Assembly: GCF_016865235.1 (NCBI RefSeq) | Contig: NZ_CP064030.1 | Location: 806,001 to 870,000 of the forward strand | Direction of reading: 5' to 3' | Length of the DNA stretch: 64,000 nucleotides | DNA from: Dyella caseinilytica | GTDB taxonomy: Bacteria; Pseudomonadota; Gammaproteobacteria; Xanthomonadales; Rhodanobacteraceae | Shown: positions 53,582 to 62,159 of the stretch, in pieces | How the letters are laid out: the number at the start of each line of letters is the position of its first letter | Position numbering within the stretch: the first letter of the stretch is position 1 | The notes under the pieces: model-generated | What the model was told of the DNA's origin: nothing | Seen by the model: only the letters and a program-made list of their open reading frames with translations | The model's database searches: none | Position numbers and translations under genes: made by a program

Positions 53582-55185
53582 GCGGCACCTCCGGCCACCA
53601 TGCGTTGATGCAGCCGTGTGACTACATCCAACGCTGACGTGACGGCACCTTCCTGCCACGCCGGCAGATACGAGACATGTTCGCCGGCTAGTGCTATGCG
53701 CCCGTCGATCTGGCAGAGATTGCCGTAGTGCTTTGCGCGCAGTTCGTCCGACCAGGAGGCGAAACACCCCATGGTGAACGGTGCGCGATGCCACGCGACA
53801 GCGATGCCGTTTTCGAACTCCGTTTTGTATTGCGGATGAATCTGACTGCCGTATTCCACTGCCTTGCGAATCCGTTCCTCCGGCGTCATGGCCGTGAATT
53901 CGTAAGCATTGAGGCCCCAGATATAACCGCCCAGCAGCACGCCTTTGCCTTTGCTGTTGAAGTCGCTGCTGGGGTAGCTGATGTTGTTGATCGGCAAGTC
54001 GGTGGCAGTGATGCCACCATAGATGTCTTCATCTTCTTCCCAGAAGCGGCGCTTGAACTGCAAGCCCACCTTCACCGTGGCTGCATAGGGCACCGCACCA
54101 ATGGCATTGGCCATGGACGCGCTGACGTTCATGGGAATCTGACTGAGAATGGAGAGTGGAATGGTGCAGATGCACCAGTCGCCATGTGCTTTCTGCGTTG
54201 AGCCGGGATGCCGCGCGTCCACATAGGAAACCGTGACGCCCTGCTCATCCTGCTGGATGCCAGTGACTTTGGCGTTGTAGTGAATCAGACCTTGCAGTTC
54301 GTGGCCGAATGCTTCGCCGATACGCCCCATGCCGCCGACCGGCTGAAACAGTGTGGTCTGGAATTCGAAGATTTCACCTTCCGTCAGGTTTCGCCACAGC
54401 TGTGAATTGAGCACGTCATGCAGTTGCAGCGGCTGTGAATCGGTGGGCTTGGCGGACAGTCCGCCACCAGGCAGCTTGTCATAGCCGCGACGATTGCTGA
54501 CGGAAGGGCCTTGGGCATACGCGTAGTTCTTGTCGAGCGCGCCCCACTCGCGCAACGAGTCCAGTAACTGAGCCTGATCCTCTTTGCTGATCTGCGCATC
54601 CAGCTTGCCTTGCTGAGCCACCTTCGCCAGCAGCTCGGCCGTATGCCCGCGATAATCGGCATTGATCGTACGATAACGCTGCGGCTTGCCACCGAAGGCG
54701 TTCGCGCCGTGGAGGTAGGCGTTGTAATTGATCTGCACGAACGGCTCGAGCGGTACGTTGAGCTTCTTGCAGTAATCGAGCAGTCCGCGATGGTGATACG
54801 GGATGCGCCATGGTCCCGGGTTGATATACAGCCCGCGATCGAACTGGCAATGCTGTGTCTCGCCGCCCAGTTCGGTATAGGTGTCGCCGCCACGCAGCGT
54901 CCAGTTACGGCCGCCGGGACGCGCGTTGTATTCCAGCAGCTGCACTTTGTAGCCAGCCTGGCGCAACTCATAAGCGGCCACCATGCCTGCCAGCCCGGCG
55001 CCGAGTATCAGTACCGATGCGCCCCGTGGTGCGCCCTGCAGCTTCGGCGAGCCCTTATAGGGCGATTCTGCGGCAAATCCCAGACTGCTCATCGCCTGGT
55101 ACATCGCTGCGCCACCGGCACTCAGCCCGATCATGCGCAGCAGATCGCGGCGCGTCATCGACGATTCCAACCCTTCCCCGTGCAT
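53578..55185 (-). CDS. Flavin monoamine oxidase family protein, Tat-exported
   Basis: The 535-residue FAD enzyme starts with a Tat signal (MTRRDLLRMIGLSAGG, twin Arg). It has the dinucleotide-binding ASVLILGAGLAGMVAAYELR, YNARPGGRNWTLRGG, and the C-terminal FAD segment IALAGEHVSYLPAWQEGAV. No Cys for covalent flavin is seen in that segment. The family includes amine oxidases, L-amino-acid oxidases and NicA2-type dehydrogenases, which use cytochrome c instead of oxygen. The operon with a cytochrome c and RidA favours the dehydrogenase type. ATG 55185 has AAGGGG upstream; a GTG at 55188 is adjacent. The substrate is unknown. Confidence 0.9.
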   Translation of the reverse strand: MHGEGLESSMTRRDLLRMIGLSAGGAAMYQAMSSLGFAAESPYKGSPKLQGAPRGASVLILGAGLAGMVAAYELRQAGYKVQLLEYNARPGGRNWTLRGGDTYTELGGETQHCQFDRGLYINPGPWRIPYHHRGLLDYCKKLNVPLEPFVQINYNAYLHGANAFGGKPQRYRTINADYRGHTAELLAKVAQQGKLDAQISKEDQAQLLDSLREWGALDKNYAYAQGPSVSNRRGYDKLPGGGLSAKPTDSQPLQLHDVLNSQLWRNLTEGEIFEFQTTLFQPVGGMGRIGEAFGHELQGLIHYNAKVTGIQQDEQGVTVSYVDARHPGSTQKAHGDWCICTIPLSILSQIPMNVSASMANAIGAVPYAATVKVGLQFKRRFWEEDEDIYGGITATDLPINNISYPSSDFNSKGKGVLLGGYIWGLNAYEFTAMTPEERIRKAVEYGSQIHPQYKTEFENGIAVAWHRAPFTMGCFASWSDELRAKHYGNLCQIDGRIALAGEHVSYLPAWQEGAVTSALDVVTRLHQRMVAGGAA

Positions 55186-55369
55186 CACTTACCCCTTGCA
55201 ACATAAGTGATCAGCACATCGCATCTGGCGCGGAGGCGACAGTGACATAAGGCATGTTTACCAACACCCTGTGTTCCCGGCGCACGCGGAGAGGGCACAC
55301 GGATGTGCCCGGTTTTGGGGAGCGAGGAAGGCTGGAACCCGGCGTCTTAATAGCGCAGCAGTCACTGGG

Positions 55370-55387
55370 TCCCGGCCTTCGCCGGGA
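55370..55387. repeat. CCGGCCTTCGCCGG palindrome, copy 1
   Basis: TCCCGGC (55370-55376), loop CTTC, GCCGGGA (55381-55387). It is the short version of the palindrome found at 58111-58182 and 61414-61453. It lies in the 222-bp gap between the amine oxidase and GNAT genes, where no gene is seen. Confidence 0.6.
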
Positions 55388-55407
55388 CGACGAGATGGAG
55401 AATTGCG

Positions 55408-55881
55408 CTAGTGGGTTGGCTTGGCCAGTCTCAACAGATCAAGGCTGTATCCGGCCGCTTCATACAGTGCCCGCGCCCGCTCGTTGCCGGGAAACACCGC
55501 CAGCGTCACCATCTGGCACTGATGCTCGCGTGCCCAATCCTCTGCGTGTTCGATCAGCGCTTTGCCTACGCCCTGGCCCTCATGGCGCGGCACGACGGCA
55601 AGGTCGGAGATATGGCAGTTGGCGCGGCCGTTGAAGTAATCCTGCGTCTTCTGCAGATGGATGAAGCCCACGCGTTCACCTTCGTCATTCTCGGCGATGA
55701 ACACGTAACTGTTGGAAGGTTGTTCATCCAACTGGCGGCTCAGGTCCCTGCGAATGCCTTCGATACATTCATGCCGCCTGCGCCAGGCGGGGAGGGTGAA
55801 ATCCACGAAGCGCGGAACCAGGCCAAGGATGAAGTCGTCATCGTCTTCGGCGAGACGGATATGAAAAGCGTTGTCACTCAT
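55408..55881 (-). CDS. GNAT family N-acetyltransferase
   Basis: The 157-residue product has the GNAT fold: the acetyl-CoA binding motif ISDLAVVPRHEGQGVGKALI (Q/RxxGxG/A) at about 90-110. It is followed by TLAVFPGNERARALYEAAGY, the typical beta-bulge and C-terminal helix. The substrate is unknown, as for most such proteins. It stands alone between the amine oxidase operon and the ester hydrolase gene. Confidence 0.9.
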   Translation of the reverse strand: MSDNAFHIRLAEDDDDFILGLVPRFVDFTLPAWRRRHECIEGIRRDLSRQLDEQPSNSYVFIAENDEGERVGFIHLQKTQDYFNGRANCHISDLAVVPRHEGQGVGKALIEHAEDWAREHQCQMVTLAVFPGNERARALYEAAGYSLDLLRLAKPTH

Positions 55882-56009
55882 GCGTCGACCGGTCGGTAAG
55901 AGCGGGGAACGGGTAGGTCGGTTCTACACCCAAGTGGGGCGTGGATGGAAGCCTCCTGCCTTTGCTCCTCCCCCGGTGCGGAGGGGAGGAGCATGACCAT
56001 GGCGTTCCT

Positions 56010-57986
56010 TCAGTCGCCGATGACGGGCAGCGAGATATAGCTGGCCTGATCCGCCGAGTGATAAATCCGCTGCGTGGCCTTCTGATAATCCCCTGGCTTG
56101 GCCCAGAAGATGTTGGACACAAAGGTCTGCGGATTGCGGTCGTAGAGCGGGAACCAGCTCGACTGTACCTGCACCATCACGCGGTGGCCCGGCAGGAAGA
56201 CGTGATTGGCGTTGGGCAATTCGAAGCGGTAGGCCAGCGGCTGGTTGGCGGTGAGCGGTTTGGGGTTGTCGTAGCCTTCGCGATAGCGGCCGCGGAAGAT
56301 GTCCATCGCCACGGCGAGTTGATAGCCCCCCATTTCCGGCTGTTCTGCGACCTGATCGGGATACACGTCGATCAGCTTCACCACCCAGTCGCTGTCGGTG
56401 CCGCTGGTCGATGCGGTCAGATGTACGACGGGTGCACCAGCAATGGTCAGCGGCTGGGTGAGTACGTCGGAAACATACGTGACGACATCGGTGCGGCCGG
56501 ACGCTTCGCGTTGATCGTCCACCAGCCACTGCGGCCAGGTGAGACCGTTGTCGTAGCCGATCGGTTGAATCGGGCGTGCGCGGAACGGTACGGGGCGAGC
56601 CGGATCGGAGATGTATTCGTCATAGCTCGCGCCGTTGGCAGGCGCGCTGAAACCGAGCTTGTTGCCGGCTTGCAGATACAGCGGACGGCTCTTGGCCTTG
56701 CAGCCATCTTCACAGGCGAGCGGCCAACGACTGAGGCGTTGCCATTGGTTGGTGCCGGTCTGGAAGGCAGTGACTGGCGCAATATCGGCTTTGGGTGCGC
56801 CATCTTTCAGGTATTGCGCCAGATACGGGCGCAAGATGTGTTCGCGGAAATATTTGGCAGTGTCGCTGCCGAACTGGATCGCGCCGAGCGAGCTGCCTTC
56901 CTCGATTTCCTGTCCGTGATGCCAGGGCCCCATGACCAGCTTGACCATCTCGCCGCTGGTGTCTTTGGGTTTGATCGCGCGATACACGGCCAGTGCGCCG
57001 TAGATGTCTTCCTGATCCCACAAGCTGTGCACCAGCATGGTCGGCACTTTCAGCGGTTGCGCGGCGAGCACTTTATCGACGGCTTGTTCGCTCCAGAACG
57101 AGTCGTAGGCCGGATGCGCAATCATCTTGTTCCAAAAACCAAGCTGCTCCATGCCGTACTGGCGCCCCAGTTCACCGGCGGAGCCTGCCTGCATGAACAG
57201 GTCGTATTCGTCGTGATAACTGGTCCACCACTTGTAGCAGTTGTCGCGGCAGGCAGACTGCTCGTAGATGTAGGACATGTTCTGCTGGCGGAAGGCGCCG
57301 TGATGGAACCAGTCATCGCCCATCCAGCCGTCCACCATCGGATTCATCGGCACGGCGACTTTGAGTGCCGGATGCGGATGGATGATCGACATCAGCGGTT
57401 CGAAACCGTCGTAGGAAATGCCGATGGTGCCGACTTTGCCGTTCGACTCCGGCACGTTTTTCACCAGCCAGTCGATGGTGTCGTATGTGTCGCTGGCGTC
57501 ATCGACCGGAGTGGGATTGAGCGGGCCGTGGATCGGCCGGTTCATCACGTAATCGCCTTCGGAGCCGTATTTGCCGCGGATGTCCTGGATGACGCGGATG
57601 TAGTGATCTTCCACGATCACGTCGGTGGCGTTGTCGTAGCCTTCCAGCATTGGGCCAAGATGGCCGCTCATCATGTGATGGGTGAGTTCTTTCGCATCGT
57701 AAGGCGTGCGGGTGAGCACGATGCCGGCGTGTGTTATGCCCTTGGGAATCAGGATCACTGTGTTGAGCTTTACGCCATCGCGCATCGGAATCATCACGTC
57801 GCGTTCGACGTAGTCGTAGCTGCTCGTGACTGGCGTGAACTGCGCAGGTGTTTCGCTGGGGTAATTCGGGTATTGCGAAGGGCCGGGCGGATCCGTCGCC
57901 AGTACTGCGCCGCTCAGGGTGAGCAGCAGGGCAAACATCGCAGGCTTGAGCCCGCGTAACGCGATCGCGGCACGACTCGACTTCAT
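56010..57986 (-). CDS. Alpha-amino-acid ester hydrolase / CocE-NonD (S15) hydrolase, exported
   Basis: The 658-residue serine hydrolase has a signal peptide (LKPAMFALLLTLSGAVLA). The nucleophile motif is IGISYDGFEPLM (Ser about 191), Asp is in HSLWDQEDIYG (about 323) and His in MGPWHHGQ (about 355). MNPMVDGWMGDDWFHHGAFR and the S-Y-D sequence fit the alpha-amino-acid ester hydrolases known from Xanthomonas and Acetobacter, which bind the substrate amino group through a carboxylate cluster. These enzymes hydrolyse amino-acid esters and can acylate or deacylate beta-lactams. A C-terminal jelly-roll domain (about 430-658) is present. It is a single-gene unit. Confidence 0.9.
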   Translation of the reverse strand: MKSSRAAIALRGLKPAMFALLLTLSGAVLATDPPGPSQYPNYPSETPAQFTPVTSSYDYVERDVMIPMRDGVKLNTVILIPKGITHAGIVLTRTPYDAKELTHHMMSGHLGPMLEGYDNATDVIVEDHYIRVIQDIRGKYGSEGDYVMNRPIHGPLNPTPVDDASDTYDTIDWLVKNVPESNGKVGTIGISYDGFEPLMSIIHPHPALKVAVPMNPMVDGWMGDDWFHHGAFRQQNMSYIYEQSACRDNCYKWWTSYHDEYDLFMQAGSAGELGRQYGMEQLGFWNKMIAHPAYDSFWSEQAVDKVLAAQPLKVPTMLVHSLWDQEDIYGALAVYRAIKPKDTSGEMVKLVMGPWHHGQEIEEGSSLGAIQFGSDTAKYFREHILRPYLAQYLKDGAPKADIAPVTAFQTGTNQWQRLSRWPLACEDGCKAKSRPLYLQAGNKLGFSAPANGASYDEYISDPARPVPFRARPIQPIGYDNGLTWPQWLVDDQREASGRTDVVTYVSDVLTQPLTIAGAPVVHLTASTSGTDSDWVVKLIDVYPDQVAEQPEMGGYQLAVAMDIFRGRYREGYDNPKPLTANQPLAYRFELPNANHVFLPGHRVMVQVQSSWFPLYDRNPQTFVSNIFWAKPGDYQKATQRIYHSADQASYISLPVIGD

Positions 57987-58110
57987 GGTGACTCCCCGTT
58001 GGATGTGCAGCTAGCCTAGCCTTAATGCACAGGCTGGGCATGCGGCAGTGCCGAAAGGCATATCGCTATCGTTCGGGCGTTTTGGTCCTCGGAATACTGA
58101 ACTTCACTAG

Positions 58111-58182
58111 GCGTCATTCCGGCGAAGGCCGGAATCCATGATGCACACGAAGCGTGGATTCCGGCCTTCGCCGGAATGACGC
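58111..58182. repeat. Large inverted repeat of GTCATTCCGG elements
   Basis: A 28-nt arm at 58111-58138 (beginning GCGTCATTCCGGCGAAGG) is the exact reverse complement of 58155-58182, with a 16-nt spacer. Each arm is itself a palindrome. This is the dispersed intergenic REP-like type that also occurs at 55370 and 61414. The 57987-58287 gap holds this element and a terminator, no gene. Confidence 0.75.
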
Positions 58183-58236
58183 TGAGGTAAAGAATCGCTG
58201 TGAGGTAAGAGGTTAGTTCGACGAAACACCCAACAA

Positions 58237-58263
58237 AAAACGCCCGGATTGGCCGGGCGTTTT
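58237..58263. terminator. Terminator of acyl-CoA dehydrogenase gene
   Basis: An A-run, CGCCCGG (58241-58247), loop ATTGG, CCGGGCG (58253-58259) and a T-run lie 25 bp past the minus-strand stop. Confidence 0.85.
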
Positions 58264-58287
58264 GTGCAAACTGCGCCAGTTGTTGCT

Positions 58288-60063
<1,776 letters not shown>

Positions 60064-60099
60064 GGCGTAAGTCCTTCGTGTGGCGATTGCGATAGATCG

Positions 60100-60597
60100 T
60101 CAGCGATACGTATTGGCGATGCCGGGTACCGGTGACAGGAAATCGTCGTGTTTGAATGGGAAGTCGCGCGGATTCTTGTCGTCCGGGTGATCTTCCAGAT
60201 TGGGCATGCAATGCACGATGCCGCGGATCGTGTAGGCCAGCGAACCGGCGCTGCCCTTGGCGTTGACCGCTTGCAGTGCCTGGCTCATCTCGGTCGTCGG
60301 CAGCACGGACACCTGGATCACGTCGGCGGCAAAGGACGGCACACCCAGGTCGAACTTTGCATGCAGGCGCACGGGAATCCCTTGGGCGACCTGCAACTGG
60401 CCTTCGACCGATTGGTAATCCATGCCGGTGTAGCTGTTGTTCTGGAAGCGCAGGGTGAGTTCCCAGGTGCCGTCAGGCTGCAGGCGCATCTGCTGGATCG
60501 TGATGGTGGGCGGGAACACGCTTTGTTTCTGCGGCCCGCAGGCAGCCAGGACGCCAGCCAGGAGAACAAGGGCCAATCCGTGGAGCAGTCGTTTCAT
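60100..60597 (-). CDS. Lipoprotein, LEA-like, unknown function
   Basis: The 165-residue product has a lipoprotein signal with lipobox LLAGVLAACG (Cys at about 20). The mature part has beta-strand character (TITIQQMRLQPDGTWELTLR, SYTGMDYQSVEGQLQV, and VPVRLHAKFDLG-like strands), which resembles LEA type-2/immunoglobulin-like lipoproteins of Xanthomonadales. It is just upstream of the acyl-CoA dehydrogenase on the same strand (36 bp), so it may be co-transcribed. Function unknown. ATG 60597 is the only good start. Confidence 0.82.
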   Translation of the reverse strand: MKRLLHGLALVLLAGVLAACGPQKQSVFPPTITIQQMRLQPDGTWELTLRFQNNSYTGMDYQSVEGQLQVAQGIPVRLHAKFDLGVPSFAADVIQVSVLPTTEMSQALQAVNAKGSAGSLAYTIRGIVHCMPNLEDHPDDKNPRDFPFKHDDFLSPVPGIANTYR

Positions 60598-60912
60598 GGA
60601 ATCACCTCAAACGATTGTTTGAATATAGCAGGGAAAGGGACGGGTGGAATGGGCGCCCGCAACACGCGAAACGTTTGAAACTGTTGTGGTTATACAAAAT
60701 AGGAGGAGGGAGATGGGGCGTGGAGGGGCAAGTTCGGCCGCTTGCATTCCATGTCACGGAGAACACGCCTCGGGACTGCTGCGGGAGCGCGTGTTGCAAG
60801 AGTGTGGGACGGTGTGTTCTTGCGCCCACACCAGCCGTTCGTTACTTCCCGTTTTCAAGCCAGGCTGGAGCAGGCATCATTAGGGATCGCGTCCCTCATT
60901 CCCCGGTTGCCC
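60598..60912. other. Lipoprotein/SET intergenic region
   Basis: This is a divergent region. The only notable signals are a strong ribosome site, AGGAGGAGGG (60701-60710), and the short reading frame that follows at 60713-60883. A partial AT-rich stretch (TTATACAAAAT, 60690-60700) could be a promoter. Nothing else was seen. Confidence 0.4.
60713..60883 (+). CDS. Possible small ORF with CxxCH motif
   Basis: This 56-residue frame starts at ATG 60713, immediately after AGGAGGAGGG. It encodes MGRGGASSAACIPCHGEHAS, which contains a heme-c-type CIPCH. No signal peptide is present, so a true cytochrome is unlikely. It could be a decayed fragment or leader peptide for the SET gene 30 bp downstream, or simply chance. 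Low confidence. Confidence 0.25.
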   Translation: MGRGGASSAACIPCHGEHASGLLRERVLQECGTVCSCAHTSRSLLPVFKPGWSRHH

Positions 60913-61380
60913 ATGCCCCGTCGTATCGTTGCTCGCCGCTCTCCCATCCATGGCAATGGCGTGTTTGCCGTCGCTCCACTCAAGAAAGGCGAAGAAGTCA
61001 TCGAGTACAGGGGCACGCTGATGACCCACGACGAAGCCGACGTGATGTACGGCGACGGCGGGGAGACTGGCCATACGTTCCTGTTCACGCTCAATGATGA
61101 CTACATCATCGACGCGAACCGCAAGGGCAATATCGCGCGCTGGATCAATCACAGCTGCAACCCCAATTGCGAAGCCCTCGTCGAGGAAAACGACACGGGC
61201 AATCCGCGCAAGGACAAAGTGATCATCCAGACCAAGCGCAACATCAAGCCTGGCGAAGAGCTCACCTACGATTACGGCATCGTGCTGGAAGTACCGCACA
61301 CCGCACGGCTGAAGAAGCTGTGGAAGTGCCTGTGCGGTTCGCCCAAGTGCACGGGTACGTTGCTGAAGCCCAAGCGCTGA
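60913..61380 (+). CDS. SET domain-containing protein (bacterial lysine methyltransferase-like)
   Basis: The 155-residue product is nearly all SET domain: RSPIHGNGVFAVAPLKKGEE, the SAM/pseudoknot motif RWINHSCNPNCEA, and GEELTYDYGIVLE. A post-SET-like CLCGSPKCTGTLL with three Cys closes it. Eukaryotic SET enzymes methylate protein lysines; bacterial members (including in Xanthomonas) have uncertain targets. All key residues (NHSCNPN, YDYG) are intact. ATG 60913 begins MPRRIVARRSP; the frame is open upstream to 60742 but that part is unlike the family. Confidence 0.9.
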   Translation: MPRRIVARRSPIHGNGVFAVAPLKKGEEVIEYRGTLMTHDEADVMYGDGGETGHTFLFTLNDDYIIDANRKGNIARWINHSCNPNCEALVEENDTGNPRKDKVIIQTKRNIKPGEELTYDYGIVLEVPHTARLKKLWKCLCGSPKCTGTLLKPKR

Positions 61381-61413
61381 GATTTTTCAGTTTCTTCCTG
61401 ATGAATAGCATTA

Positions 61414-61453
61414 CCTCACCGTCATTCCGGCCTTCGCCGGAATGACGGTGAGG
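61414..61453. repeat. CCGGCCTTCGCCGG palindrome, copy 3
   Basis: A perfect 18-bp stem (61414-61431 with 61436-61453) and a CTTC loop, between convergent SET and GreB-like genes. It is the same core as at 58111-58182. It may serve as a transcript end. Confidence 0.75.
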
Positions 61454-61500
61454 CTATAATTCGACATCGCTGCAAGTCAGCGGTGGTGGCGAATGGGCAC

Positions 61501-62001
61501 TCAGCTCGGATAATCGATCGCCACCACCTCGATGGTCATGTCGCCGGCGGGCCGCTGCCAGCGCACTTCATCGCCCACACGCGCGCCAAGCAACGCTTGC
61601 GCCAGCGGCGAGACGTAGCTCACCAGACCATGCTCCGCGTCGGCCTCATCTTCGCCGACAATCTGCCATCGTCGTTCGCCATCTTCGCTATCCACGGTAA
61701 CGATCGCGCCAAAGGCGACACGATCGTGTGGCTGTTTGGCGAGATCCACCTCCATGGCACTGGCCACGCGCGTATTGAGCCATCGCAGCTCGCGCTCCAG
61801 CGCGGCGAGTTCGCGCTGCTCGTCGAGCGCATCCTCCTCACCCGTCTTCAGGGCATCGCGTCGTGCTTGCGCATCGGCCAGCCGACCGCGCAAGGCGGCG
61901 ATGCCGCGCGGCGTGACATAGTTGGGGTGTTCGCTTAGCGGTAGTTCGGGCAATGCGTCTTGGGCATCGCCGTCATTGTCTTTAACGAAGGCGCGACTCA
62001 T
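61501..62001 (-). CDS. GreA/GreB-family transcript cleavage factor
   Basis: Gre factors enter the RNA polymerase secondary channel and stimulate cleavage of backtracked RNA. The 166-residue product has an N-terminal coiled coil (TPRGIAALRGRLADAQARRD to LERELRWLNTRVASA) whose tip carries acidic residues EEDALDEQ. Its C-terminal FKBP-like domain has RWQIVGEDEADAEHGLVSYV and SPLAQALLGARVGDEV, the GreA/B signature. The N-terminal stretch (SRAFVKDNDG) resembles GreB. ATG 62001 is chosen because GGAGGGC lies before it. Confidence 0.9.
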   Translation of the reverse strand: MSRAFVKDNDGDAQDALPELPLSEHPNYVTPRGIAALRGRLADAQARRDALKTGEEDALDEQRELAALERELRWLNTRVASAMEVDLAKQPHDRVAFGAIVTVDSEDGERRWQIVGEDEADAEHGLVSYVSPLAQALLGARVGDEVRWQRPAGDMTIEVVAIDYPS

Positions 62002-62106
62002 GCGGCCCTCCGCAGTCATGGATTATGAGTGTGTGAAAGCACATCCTGGAACCCTGATGGCTCGCGCCAGGAGGGGCCTGCAGCTCCTTCTGCAACATGG
62101 GTATGC

Positions 62107-62134
62107 GGCCGGGCGACTGCAATGTTGCCCGGCC
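62107..62134. terminator. Hairpin downstream of EF-G-like gene
   Basis: GGCCGGGC (62107-62114) pairs with GCCCGGCC (62127-62134) around a 12-base loop. There is no clear T-run on the minus strand. It is possibly the transcript end of the EF-G-like gene. Confidence 0.4.
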
Positions 62135-62159
62135 ATGCATTTAAGTCAGGCGGGCGACG

